From NCBI RefSeq assembly GCF_900091585.1, contig NZ_FMHT01000003.1, forward strand, positions 5,482,001 to 5,546,000: a DNA stretch of 64,000 nt, read 5' to 3'. Of the stretch, positions 9,286 through 17,091 are shown in pieces. The first letter of the stretch is position 1. Each line of letters begins with the position of its first letter. The notes under the pieces were generated by a model. The model had not been told where the DNA came from and made no database searches. It saw only the letters and a list, made by a program, of their open reading frames with translations. Source of the DNA: Micromonospora nigra (GTDB lineage Bacteria; Actinomycetota; Actinomycetes; Mycobacteriales; Micromonosporaceae). A program made the translations under genes and the position numbers.

Positions 9286-9605
9286 CACCGCCGTCACCCG
9301 TGCCGAGCAGGACCCGGCGAGGACGCCCATCGACGCTCGCGCCCCAGCCCGTACGGGTGGCGGTACCGACGAGCACGTCTGCCTTCCTGGCGGGCAACGG
9401 TCGGCTACTCGCGGTCAGCGCACGGGTTGCCATCCGGGCACGATGCGTCTCGGCGCCGGTATCGGCACACTGCGATACCAGCCCAGGTCAGCATCCTCGA
9501 CTACCGTACCCAGACCGGGAATCTGCACGGCCTCACCGTAGTCGGTGGAGCCGCCGCCCGGCGGTACGCGCGTCGGCCGAACGTGGGATCGCGGCGCGGC
9601 GAGGG
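9286..9605. other. Intergenic stretch, no gene seen
   Basis: These 320 bases separate the convergent GH43-CBM13 and TetR genes. I see no reading frame with protein-like content, no RNA gene and no strong terminator hairpin. Confidence 0.5.
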
Positions 9606-10190
9606 TCACGACCTGTTGCGCCCGGGTGCGTATGCGGCCAGCACCCGGGCCACGACCCGTTCGGCGAAGGCTCGGTCGACGGTGGCGCCGCCGACGGCAC
9701 GGCGGTGGAACAGCGGCCCGGCGAGCAGGTCGAGCACATCGAGCGGGTCCGTCCCTTCCGCCAGTTCCCCTCGGGCGATGCCGCGTTCGACGACGCGCAG
9801 GATCACCTCGTGCCGGGCCTCGGCCTCCCGTCGGTGCAGTGCCGCGAAATCCCGGTCGCGTTCGGCGGCGTCGATCAGCGCGAACCACAACCCGGCCGCC
9901 GGGCCGTCTGACAACGCCGAGGCCAGCCCACCGACCAGTTCGACGAGGTCGCCGTGGAGGCTGCCGGAGTCGGGATCGGTGGGCGGTCGGCGGACGCTGG
10001 CGAAGGCGTCGAGCACCAGATCCGCCTGACCGTTCCAGTGCCGGTAGATTGTCGTCTTCGCCACGCCGGATCGCTCCGCGACGGCCTCGACCGTGGTGCC
10101 GGCGACGCCCCGTTCGACGAGCAGTCGCAGCGCGGTGGCGATCACGACGGTCCGGGTACGCCGTACCCGAGGGTCCGTCACCCCGCTCAC
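9606..10190 (-). CDS. TetR-family transcriptional regulator
   Basis: A 194-residue TetR protein. The N-terminal helix-turn-helix reads VEAVAERSGVAKTTIYRHW; the C-terminal ligand domain is of the TetR_C type with helices around FALIDAAERDRDF and LLAGPLFHRRAVGG. The start is GTG 10190 (or GTG 10181). It lies 22 bases after the stop of the NmrA-like gene, so it is the last gene of a three-gene unit. It may repress its own operon through the inverted repeat at 11596-11613 (inference). Confidence 0.88.
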   Translation of the reverse strand: MSGVTDPRVRRTRTVVIATALRLLVERGVAGTTVEAVAERSGVAKTTIYRHWNGQADLVLDAFASVRRPPTDPDSGSLHGDLVELVGGLASALSDGPAAGLWFALIDAAERDRDFAALHRREAEARHEVILRVVERGIARGELAEGTDPLDVLDLLAGPLFHRRAVGGATVDRAFAERVVARVLAAYAPGRNRS

Positions 10191-10212
10191 CCGGTCACCG
10201 CCTCGCGTTCGC

Positions 10213-11082
10213 TCACCCTGTCGACGTCCGCCACAGGTCCCGATTGTCGTGCACATACTCTCGCAGGGTGCGAGGCGGGCGACCGAGCAGGCGCGGCAGC
10301 GTGGGATCGACCGCTGCTGCCTGCCCCCGTCGCAGCCCGGTGTGCAGGACGGTCTGCACCAGGGCCTGCACCAGGGGAGCCCCGCGCCGACGCAGGTGGC
10401 GCAGGTAGCCGGCGACTGTGGCGGGCTGGTAGCGGACCCGTCGGCCGAGAGCCTCGGTGAGCAGCGCCGCGACCTGATCGAAGTCCAGCGCCTCCGGGCC
10501 GGTCAACGTGTATCCGGCCCCACGGTGCGCGTCCGGATCTGCGAATACGACGGCCGCGGCATCGCCGAGGTCACGGGTGTCGACGAACGCGGCCCGCCCG
10601 TGGCCGGCGGGCAGGTAGATCCGGTCGTCGTCACGGATGTCGCGGCGGTAGGCATCGGCGAGGTTCTGGGCGAAGAAGCCCGGACGCAGGACGGTGTACG
10701 GCAGGCCCGACGCGCGCAGGTGTGTCTCCACCCGGTGGTGGGGCAGCACCTTGTTGCGGTCAGCGCCGGTGACGGAGGAGAACACGACATGATCGACGCC
10801 GTGCCGGGCCGCCGCATCGACGAGCGCGTTGAGGGTCGGTCCGACCCGGGCGATCTGCGGCGGCCTCAGCAGGAACAGCCCGCCCGCGCCCGCGAGCGCC
10901 GCGTCAAAGGTGCTCGCGTCGTTCAGGTCCAGCCGTGCTACCGGTACGCGCGGGAAGGTTTCGCGCAGCCGGTCAGGGTCGATGCCGGCCACCCGCACCG
11001 GAATCCCTGCCACCTGCAGCGACCGGGCGACCGCGCCTCCCACGTTGCCTGTCGCGCCGGTCACCAGCACCGGGGCGTTCAT
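10213..11082 (-). CDS. NmrA-like NAD(P)-binding protein
   Basis: A 289-residue Rossmann protein. It opens with VLVTGATGNVGGAVARSL (NAD(P) motif TGxxGxxG) and continues with ARLDLNDASTF and HVVFSSVTGADRN. It resembles NmrA-like/NAD(P)H:quinone or azo-reductase family members. The ATG overlaps the stop of the upstream nitroreductase-like gene (ATGA), so the two are translationally coupled. With a flavin/F420-type partner and a TetR repressor, a quinone or xenobiotic response is plausible; the substrate cannot be read from sequence. Confidence 0.85.
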   Translation of the reverse strand: MNAPVLVTGATGNVGGAVARSLQVAGIPVRVAGIDPDRLRETFPRVPVARLDLNDASTFDAALAGAGGLFLLRPPQIARVGPTLNALVDAAARHGVDHVVFSSVTGADRNKVLPHHRVETHLRASGLPYTVLRPGFFAQNLADAYRRDIRDDDRIYLPAGHGRAAFVDTRDLGDAAAVVFADPDAHRGAGYTLTGPEALDFDQVAALLTEALGRRVRYQPATVAGYLRHLRRRGAPLVQALVQTVLHTGLRRGQAAAVDPTLPRLLGRPPRTLREYVHDNRDLWRTSTG

Positions 11083-11582
11083 CGCACACCACCAGAAACA
11101 TCGAGGTAGACCAGGGCCAGTCCCTCGCGGCGCGCCGCCTCGGCCAACTCTTCGTGGGTGGGCGTCCTGGGCACGTTGATTCGAATGCCCATGCGCCTGC
11201 CGGCGCGCCGGTGCCCGACCGCCTCGATCAGGTGGCGGTAGGCCGTCGCGACGCGATCCGGGTCCTCGACCAACTCGGCGCGAGCGGGGCGCCGCCTGCC
11301 CAGCAGCGTCACCGCCACATCTGGACGCCCGCGTAGGTTGACCCGCCATGGCGAGTTCGTCAACACCAGCAGCCGGCCGTCGCCGGCTGGCCGGTAGGCC
11401 ACCGGAAACACCAGGTCGCGGCCCGTACGTCGCCCCGTGACGTGGAGCAGGAGCAGATGCCGTCCGACGCGCCCCGCTCGGGACGGCTCGGACAACAGCC
11501 AGCGGATGACCCGGTTGACGACGCGGTACGGAGCCTTTGGTGGACGAACCCGCTGCACTGCCGGTCGTGAGGTGGTTGCCAT
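11079..11582 (-). CDS. Deazaflavin-dependent nitroreductase-like protein
   Basis: A 167-residue protein of the Ddn/F420H2-dependent nitroreductase family (split beta-barrel fold). Key segments are LLLLHVTGRRTGRD, PVAYRPAGDGRLLVL, SPWRVNLRGRPDV and the C-terminal FMN/F420-barrel strands. The start ATG is preceded by a G-rich GGTGGGGGT. It is the first gene of the operon with the NmrA-like protein and TetR. Confidence 0.85.
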   Translation of the reverse strand: MATTSRPAVQRVRPPKAPYRVVNRVIRWLLSEPSRAGRVGRHLLLLHVTGRRTGRDLVFPVAYRPAGDGRLLVLTNSPWRVNLRGRPDVAVTLLGRRRPARAELVEDPDRVATAYRHLIEAVGHRRAGRRMGIRINVPRTPTHEELAEAARREGLALVYLDVSGGVR

Positions 11583-11595
11583 ACCCCCACCATAA

Positions 11596-11613
11596 CGCTA
11601 CGGATGCGTAGCG
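11596..11613. promoter_or_regulatory. Candidate TetR operator
   Basis: Perfect inverted repeat CGCTACG-GATG-CGTAGCG, 14-31 bases upstream of the start of the nitroreductase-like gene. Its length and symmetry fit a TetR-family operator. The only TetR gene in this unit is the last gene of the operon, so autoregulation is the simplest reading. Confidence 0.5.
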
Positions 11614-11638
11614 GAAAGCGCGTGAACGGCGGCGACAA

Positions 11639-11862
11639 GGCTGGTGGCAGCGCATCGGCGGCAAGTACGCCACCTACGTCGCGTACGAGTCAGACGCCGT
11701 CGAACTCAGGAACTTCGAGCCGATGCCGGATCCGGTCCGAGGCATCGCTGCGGACGGAGGTCGGCGGCCCGGACATCCTGCGCGAGCAGCTCGACCACCT
11801 GGTCACGATCGGCCGGCTGCCCAACGCCGGCACGTTCGCCGGCCACGGCGATGAGCACGAAC
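11639..11862 (+). pseudogene. Remnant of a DUF5753 (Scr1-type) HTH regulator
   Basis: Two pieces of the DUF5753 domain lie in different frames. From 11639, one frame reads WWQRIGGKYATYVAYE and then SDAVELRNFEP, the family's start of the domain. From about 11738 another frame reads SEASLRTEVGGPDILREQL followed by DHLVTIGRLPN, which corresponds to a segment some 70 residues later. The XRE head, the PGLLQTEEYARA segment and the C-terminal half are missing. I read this as an internally deleted, frameshifted relic directly upstream of the LRV gene. Confidence 0.65.
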
Positions 11863-11906
11863 TGCGCCGCGCCTCGCAGACGACGGGCGCTCGGGCAGCC
11901 CGTGAC

Positions 11907-12827
11907 ATGATGACGCCCATGGGGAATCAGCAGGACGTCGGCGGACCCGACCGTCACAGTGGGTCAGGTGCCGTCGCGGACGGTGCGACGGGTGGCAGCG
12001 TCGATGCGCGGCTCGCCCTCGCGCAGGACCCCACGACACCACAGATGACTCTCATCGATCTGGCGTCCGACCCGTCGGCCGTGGTGCGCAAGGCGGTCGC
12101 GACCCGCACCGACGCGCCTGCGCAGGCACTGCGCCCGCTGACCCGGGATCATGATCGCAACGTCCGGGAGGCCGTGGCGAGAAACCCCTCGACCTCGGTC
12201 GGTAATCTCCTGCGGCTGGTCAAGGACGCCGACCGGTGGGTCCGCTGGGCGGTCGCCGGCAACCCGGCCTGCGACGAGTCGGTTCGCCGGGTGATGGCGG
12301 AGGCGTCCGACAAGGAACTCCGCGGTCTCCTCGCGGAGACGCGCGAGCTGGAGCCCGAGCTGGCCGCGCTGCTGGTCGACGACGCGTCACCGGAGGTACG
12401 GGAACGACTCGCCACCCACACCCACGACCCCGACGTGATCACCGCCCTGATGGCCGACCGCACCGCGCGCGTACGCAAGGGGCTGGCCCGTAATCCGCGG
12501 ACCACCACCGCCCAGCGCAGCGCACTCGCCCAGGATCCCGTGGTGGACGTCCGCGCCGCGCTGGTGCTCGCGGTCGAGTTGGACGAGGCGGATCTGCGAC
12601 GCCTGGTCGACGACCGGTCGGTGCAGGTGCGGATGGCGATGGCGACGTCGGAACTGGTCCCGCCGCACATCCGGCAGGCGCTCGAACGCGATCCCGACGA
12701 GATGGTGGCCGGCGCGGCGCGGGACTTCCGCCCCGGGGGCGGTAGCTCCCCGGTGGTACGGACTCCGCGCATCGGTCACCGCGCCTCCGGGGGCGGCCGG
12801 GGTCGACCGGGCGGCGCCCGGCGCTGA
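11907..12827 (+). CDS. LRV/HEAT-like repeat protein
   Basis: About 306 residues of tandem helical repeats. The recurrent unit is VRxAVAxNPxT followed by xLxxLxxD (VRKAVATRTDA, VREAVARNPST, VRWAVAGNPAC, VRERLATHTHD, VRKGLARNPRT, VRMAMATSELV), as in leucine-rich-repeat-variant (LRV) solenoids. It has no signal peptide and no catalytic motif. A role as a protein-binding scaffold is inference. The start is uncertain: ATGs at 11907, 11910 and 11919 lack a clear ribosome site. The C-terminus is a Gly/Arg-rich tail. Confidence 0.75.
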   Translation: MMTPMGNQQDVGGPDRHSGSGAVADGATGGSVDARLALAQDPTTPQMTLIDLASDPSAVVRKAVATRTDAPAQALRPLTRDHDRNVREAVARNPSTSVGNLLRLVKDADRWVRWAVAGNPACDESVRRVMAEASDKELRGLLAETRELEPELAALLVDDASPEVRERLATHTHDPDVITALMADRTARVRKGLARNPRTTTAQRSALAQDPVVDVRAALVLAVELDEADLRRLVDDRSVQVRMAMATSELVPPHIRQALERDPDEMVAGAARDFRPGGGSSPVVRTPRIGHRASGGGRGRPGGARR

Positions 12828-13054
12828 GGCCGGCGAAGCGGCCGTCATCCGTTCGCAGTCCCTGCCGTAACACCAGCTCGACGGGGGTGGCGCTGTTCGC
12901 GCTGCTGTTGTCGTGCCCGCCGGATCGGCACGCTCGATCCGGCCCCGGCGTTACCCGTGACCGCTTCGTCCCGGGGGCGAACGTGAGCCGGATGGAGATC
13001 GGATCCAGCAGGCGCACCCGCTCGCCCTGATAGCTCTCGCGCGCGACGCCGACT
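12828..13054. other. Intergenic stretch before the methyltransferase
   Basis: Between the LRV gene and the 13055 palindrome there is no protein-like frame on either strand and no recognisable RNA gene. Confidence 0.45.
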
Positions 13055-13089
13055 ACCGTCAGATGTATCGGTTCGATACATCTGACGGT
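13055..13089. promoter_or_regulatory. Perfect 16-bp inverted repeat (operator-like)
   Basis: The arms are ACCGTCAGATGTATCG and its exact reverse complement, separated by GTT. It ends 26 bases before the methyltransferase start and has no following T-run, so an operator is more likely than a terminator. The core ATGTATCG-GTT-CGATACAT has the ATGT/ACAT spacing seen in PadR-type operators. No PadR gene is adjacent. Confidence 0.6.
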
Positions 13090-13115
13090 TGGGCGTGATC
13101 GGCGAGGTGGCGACG

Positions 13116-13877
13116 ATGAGGCGGGTCGACTACGACAGGGAGCAGTACCAGAACTACCCGCGCGGCCGGGCGCTGACCGAACAGCAGTCGAGGGCGTGGC
13201 TGAACGCCTTCGCAGCCGCGCTGCCCGAGCGGCGTCCGCTGGTGGGGTTGGACGTCGGCTCGGGGACCGGCAGGTTCACCCCTGCGTTGGCGCGTGCGTT
13301 CGGGCCGGTGACCGGGGTCGAGCCGTCGGTCCGCATGCGCGAGGTGGCGCAGGCGCAGTCCCCACACCCCGGTGTGCGGTACCTGGCGGGCTCCGCCGAG
13401 GACATGCCAGTGTCGTCCGGGAGCGCCGACTACGCGCTCATGTTCCTGGCCTGGCACCACGTCCAGGACAAGCCCCGAGCGGTTCGGGAACTGGCCAGGG
13501 TGGTCAGGCCGGGCGGGCGGCTGCTGCTGCGCGGAAACTTCAGCGACCATCACCCCGAGCCGTGGTGGCTGGACCACTTCCCGCGTGGCCTCGAGGTGGA
13601 CACCGCGCTGTTCCCGCCGCTGCACGAGGTCATTGCGATGTTCACGGCGGACGGTTGGCGCGTCGCCAAGTTCGACATGGTGACCCACCCGACCGACGAG
13701 ACCCGCACCGACATGCTCGAGCGGCTGCGCTTGCGCACTCTCTCGTTCTTCGCCCAGCTCAGCAACGACGAGGTGGAGGCCGGCCTGCGCAGCATCGAGA
13801 AGACGGTGGCCGCCGACCCCGACGCCCCGTCGCCCGCGCTGTCCGAGCCGATGCTCACGTTCGAACGACGGCGGTGA
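13116..13877 (+). CDS. Class I SAM-dependent methyltransferase
   Basis: A 253-residue methyltransferase. Motif I is LDVGSGTGRF, followed by VTGVEPSVRM, then ADYALMFLAWHHV and VVRPGGRLLLRGNF (motifs II-III). The family is Methyltransf_11/25, usually acting on small molecules; the substrate is unknown. ATG 13116 is chosen for the GAGG site about ten bases upstream; a TTG at 13089 lies inside the palindrome. The gene appears to be monocistronic, with a hairpin 60 bases after the stop. Confidence 0.87.
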   Translation: MRRVDYDREQYQNYPRGRALTEQQSRAWLNAFAAALPERRPLVGLDVGSGTGRFTPALARAFGPVTGVEPSVRMREVAQAQSPHPGVRYLAGSAEDMPVSSGSADYALMFLAWHHVQDKPRAVRELARVVRPGGRLLLRGNFSDHHPEPWWLDHFPRGLEVDTALFPPLHEVIAMFTADGWRVAKFDMVTHPTDETRTDMLERLRLRTLSFFAQLSNDEVEAGLRSIEKTVAADPDAPSPALSEPMLTFERRR

Positions 13878-13891
13878 TGTTATCGATAACA
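13878..13891. promoter_or_regulatory. LacI-type palindrome TGTTATCGATAACA
   Basis: A perfect 14-bp palindrome starting right after the methyltransferase stop. It is one base different from the site at 14069-14082, which overlaps the GH43 promoter, so it may be an upstream auxiliary operator for the same regulator. Confidence 0.55.
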
Positions 13892-13936
13892 CGGAGGCTC
13901 TCGAGGGGGCGTTAGTTGCCTTGACTTGGCGGGCCG

Positions 13937-13962
13937 GCAGCCGGTCCGGTCTCACCGGCTGC
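13937..13962 (+). terminator. Hairpin after the methyltransferase gene
   Basis: GCAGCCGGT pairs with ACCGGCTGC across an eight-base loop. There is no T-run, which is common for actinomycete terminators. Confidence 0.4.
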
Positions 13963-14054
13963 GGGTTGTCACTGTTCAGTGGCGGTAAGCGTCTCTGCCC
14001 GCTCGCGCTCCTCTGCTGTCGAACCTGACGCCGGGGCGTCCCGCGCCGGGTGCC

Positions 14055-14084
14055 TTGACACGTATCGATGTTATCGATGACACT
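14055..14084 (+). promoter_or_regulatory. Promoter with embedded LacI-type operator
   Basis: A -35 box TTGACA at 14055-14060 is followed by the imperfect palindrome TGTTATCGATGACA at 14069-14082, then GACACT as a possible -10 at 14079-14084. The same layout (TTGACA, five bases, CGATGTTA) recurs at 23416 in front of the lectin-GH43 gene. Binding there should block polymerase, so sugar-dependent derepression of the GH43 genes is likely. Confidence 0.65.
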
Positions 14085-14140
14085 CGGGCGGACGATCTGA
14101 GTAACACGGCGGAAACGCTGCGGCAACCAGAGGAGCCTCC

Positions 14141-15517
14141 ATGACGCGAACAGCTTTCCGTCGCGTGGCCGCGTACCTGGTCGCGGCATGTGTCGCGGTG
14201 ACCGCGGCGCTGGTCGCCACCCCCGCCCAGGCGGCCAACCCGATCGTGAACCGCTTCGCCGCCGACCCGTCGATGCTGGTCGCCAACGACCGGATGTACA
14301 TCTACGCCACCGACGACCAGGGCAACAGCGGCACCTACTGGGACTCCGACGCGTGGCGGGTGTACTCGTCGAGCAACCTGGTCGACTGGACCGACCACGG
14401 CGCGCCGTTCGCGGTCGGCGGGTTCTCCTGGGCGAGGCAGTACGCGTGGGCACCGTCCGCGGTGCGCCGCAACGGGTACTACTACCTCTACCTGCCGGTT
14501 GACCGGACGAAGATCGGGGTAGCGCGGAGCACCTCACCCACCGGCGGCTTCAGCGATCCCCGCGGCACCCCGTTGATCGAACGCGGACGCGACGCCAACA
14601 CCGGCGAGGAACCGATCGACCCGGCCGCCTTCGTCGACGACAACGGACAGGCCTACCTGTACTTCGGCGGTGCCCGCGCCCCGAAGGTCGTCCGGCTGAA
14701 CGCCGACTTGACCTCGACCTCCGGCGCCATCCAGAACATCACCATCAGCGGCACCGGCAGCGGCACCGCCTTCGGCGAAGCCGGCTTCGTACACAAGCGC
14801 AACGGCCTGTACTACTACTCCTACTCCACCGGCTGGCCCGGCCGGATCGCCTATGCCACGGCCACCAACCCGCTCGGGCCGTTCACCTACCGCGGCATCG
14901 TGCTGGATTACACCAACAACAACACGAACCACCACTCGATCGCGGAGTTCAACGGTCGCTGGTACATCGCCTACCACCGCAACGACCTGCCAGGCAGCAA
15001 CAACTTCCGCCGCTCGCTGGCCATGGAGTACCTGACCTACAACAGCGACGGCACCATCCGCCCGGTCACCCAGACCAGCGTCGGCGTCGGAACACCCACG
15101 TCGCCGGCCAACCGGCTGCAGTCGTACAACTTCACCGACCGGTACGTGCGGCACGTGGACTACGACGCCCGCATCGACGCGAACGTGAGCCCGCTCGCGG
15201 ACTCGCAGTGGCGGATCGTGCCCGGCCTGGCCAGCTCCGCCGACGGCAACGTGTCGCTGGAGTCGGTGAACTTCCCCGGCTACTACCTGCGTCACGCCAA
15301 CTACGACTTCGTCCTGGCGCAGAACGACAACAGCGCCACCTTCCGCGCCGACGCGACCTTCAAGCGGGTGCCCGGACTGGCCGACGCCGCCGCGGTGTCG
15401 TTCCGGTCCTACAACTTCCCCGACCGCTATTTGCGCCACTCCAACTACCTGCTGCGGCTGGACCCGATCACCGACGCCACCGGCCGCGCCGACGCCACCT
15501 TCCGGATCACCAGCTAG
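14141..15517 (+). CDS. Secreted GH43 arabinosidase with AbfB (CBM42)
   Basis: A 458-residue secreted enzyme with a signal peptide of about 30 residues (ends PAQAA). The five-bladed GH43 domain (about 32-310) shows the three acidic residues in context: FAADPSML, EPIDPAAF and FGEAGFVHK. The C-terminal AbfB/CBM42 beta-trefoil (about 322-458) has three repeats of the SYNFxDRYxRHxxYxxRxD type and would bind arabinose side chains. The likely activity is alpha-L-arabinofuranosidase on arabinan or arabinoxylan; the subfamily was not resolved. It is first in an operon with the next GH43, 17 bases apart, behind the 14055 promoter. Confidence 0.85.
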   Translation: MTRTAFRRVAAYLVAACVAVTAALVATPAQAANPIVNRFAADPSMLVANDRMYIYATDDQGNSGTYWDSDAWRVYSSSNLVDWTDHGAPFAVGGFSWARQYAWAPSAVRRNGYYYLYLPVDRTKIGVARSTSPTGGFSDPRGTPLIERGRDANTGEEPIDPAAFVDDNGQAYLYFGGARAPKVVRLNADLTSTSGAIQNITISGTGSGTAFGEAGFVHKRNGLYYYSYSTGWPGRIAYATATNPLGPFTYRGIVLDYTNNNTNHHSIAEFNGRWYIAYHRNDLPGSNNFRRSLAMEYLTYNSDGTIRPVTQTSVGVGTPTSPANRLQSYNFTDRYVRHVDYDARIDANVSPLADSQWRIVPGLASSADGNVSLESVNFPGYYLRHANYDFVLAQNDNSATFRADATFKRVPGLADAAAVSFRSYNFPDRYLRHSNYLLRLDPITDATGRADATFRITS

Positions 15518-15534
15518 GGGAGGGCATCCAACCC

Positions 15535-16980
15535 ATGTCGAAATCACTGCACCGGCTGAGCGCGGTCCTCGCGGCCGTCTGCCTGTTGTTCACCACCTGG
15601 GCGGCGGTGACGCCGAAGAAGGCCGCCGCCCAGGACCCGTTCACCGGCTACCTGATGGCGCACTTCACCGGGGAGTCGTCGACAGGCCAACAGATCTACC
15701 TCGCCCACAGCACCGACGGCCTGCGATGGACCGACCTGAACAACGGCAGGCTCGTGCTGAACTCCACGGTGGGCACGCGAGGCGTACGCGACCCGGCCCT
15801 GGTCCGCTCACCCGCCGGTGACCGCTACTGGATCATCGCCACCGACCTGTGCATCGGCTGCGGCCAGGACTGGTCGTCGGCCATCAACAACGGCAGCCGC
15901 AACCTCGTCGTGTGGGAATCCACCGACCTCGTCACCTGGTCGGCGCCGTGGCTGCTCAACGTCGCGGGCCGCATCCCGGACGGACGCAACGCGTGGGCCC
16001 CGGAGGCCGTCTGGGATCCCGCGACCAACGACTACGTCCTCTACTGGGCCACCAACGTGCCGCACAACGGCGCCACGAAACACCGCATCTACGCGGCACG
16101 GACCACCGACTTCCGCACCATCACCACACCGCAGTCCTACATCAGCCGGCCCGGGACCCAGGAGATCATCGACACGCAGATCATCGAGCTGCCGGCCGGC
16201 ACCGGCTCCCACCGTTACCTGCGCGCCTCCCGTGACGGTCAGATCACCATCGAGGGCAGCAACACCATCCTCGGCACCTGGACCCACCTGGGCAACCTGT
16301 CGGGCATCGGGCTGACCGGCAGCCAGGTCGAGGGCCCGATGTGGACGAAGTTCAACAACCGCAACGAGTGGGCGCTCTACCTCGACCAGTACGCGTCCGG
16401 ACGCGGATACCTGCCGGTGCTGACGACCAATCCCACGAGCGCGGGTTCCTACCGGCTGCCGGCTTCCGGGTCGTACGGCATGGGCGGCACCCGGAAGCGC
16501 CATGGCTCGGTGCTCAACCTGACCGCCGCCGAACAGAGCCGCGTGCTGGGCCGGTGGGGCAGCAACACGCCGGTGAACCGCATCCAGTCCTACAACTACC
16601 AGGACCGGTACGTGCGACACGTCGACTTCGACGTGCGTATCGACGCCAACGTCAGCCCCGCGCAGGACGCGCAGTTCCGGCTCGTGCCCGGCCTGGCCGC
16701 CAACTCCGGCCACGTGTCGTTCGAGTCGGTCAACTACCCCGGCTACTACCTGCGCCACTACGGCTTCGACTTCCGGCTCGAGGCCAACGACGGCAGCGCG
16801 GTGTTCGCCGCGGACGCCACCTTCCGCCAGGTGGCCGGTCTCGCCAACTCCAGTTGGACGTCGTTCCAGTCCTACAGCCACCCCGACCGGTATCTCCGGC
16901 ACAGCGACTACCTGCTCCGGCTGGACCCGATCACCGACGCGCAGGGCCGTAGCGACGCCACCTTCCGGGTAACTTCGTAG
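15535..16980 (+). CDS. Secreted GH43-family enzyme with AbfB (CBM42)
   Basis: A 481-residue protein. The signal peptide ends near KKAAAQ; the GH43-type propeller (about 35-335) includes GVRDPALVRS, EIIDTQIIEL and SQVEGPMWTKF, giving the base, modulator and acid positions. The C-terminal AbfB module (about 343-481) is a close relative of the one in the upstream gene. GGGGAGGG precedes the ATG. Domain order and module type match the product at 25221, from which it differs mainly by lacking a twin-arginine signal. Substrate: arabinose-containing side chains (inference). Confidence 0.83.
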   Translation: MSKSLHRLSAVLAAVCLLFTTWAAVTPKKAAAQDPFTGYLMAHFTGESSTGQQIYLAHSTDGLRWTDLNNGRLVLNSTVGTRGVRDPALVRSPAGDRYWIIATDLCIGCGQDWSSAINNGSRNLVVWESTDLVTWSAPWLLNVAGRIPDGRNAWAPEAVWDPATNDYVLYWATNVPHNGATKHRIYAARTTDFRTITTPQSYISRPGTQEIIDTQIIELPAGTGSHRYLRASRDGQITIEGSNTILGTWTHLGNLSGIGLTGSQVEGPMWTKFNNRNEWALYLDQYASGRGYLPVLTTNPTSAGSYRLPASGSYGMGGTRKRHGSVLNLTAAEQSRVLGRWGSNTPVNRIQSYNYQDRYVRHVDFDVRIDANVSPAQDAQFRLVPGLAANSGHVSFESVNYPGYYLRHYGFDFRLEANDGSAVFAADATFRQVAGLANSSWTSFQSYSHPDRYLRHSDYLLRLDPITDAQGRSDATFRVTS

Positions 16981-17064
16981 CACTCGCCGCGACTTCTCCG
17001 GACGGCCGGTTCCCCGGCTGCTCGGCCGACACGCGGGGGCAGGGCGAGCTCCCACGCCGACGGG

Positions 17065-17091
17065 CCGGCCGCGCGACCTTCGCGCGGCCGG
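17065..17091. terminator. Bidirectional hairpin between GH43 and LacI genes
   Basis: A 12-bp perfect stem, CCGGCCGCGCGA with its reverse complement, and a three-base loop. It ends exactly before the LacI stop codon and lies between convergent genes. Confidence 0.6.

Noticed and set aside
13055..13089. The 35-nt inverted repeat as an intrinsic terminator of the LRV gene
   Set aside because: It lies over 220 bases from the LRV stop, has no T-run and abuts the methyltransferase start, so an operator or leader structure is more likely.
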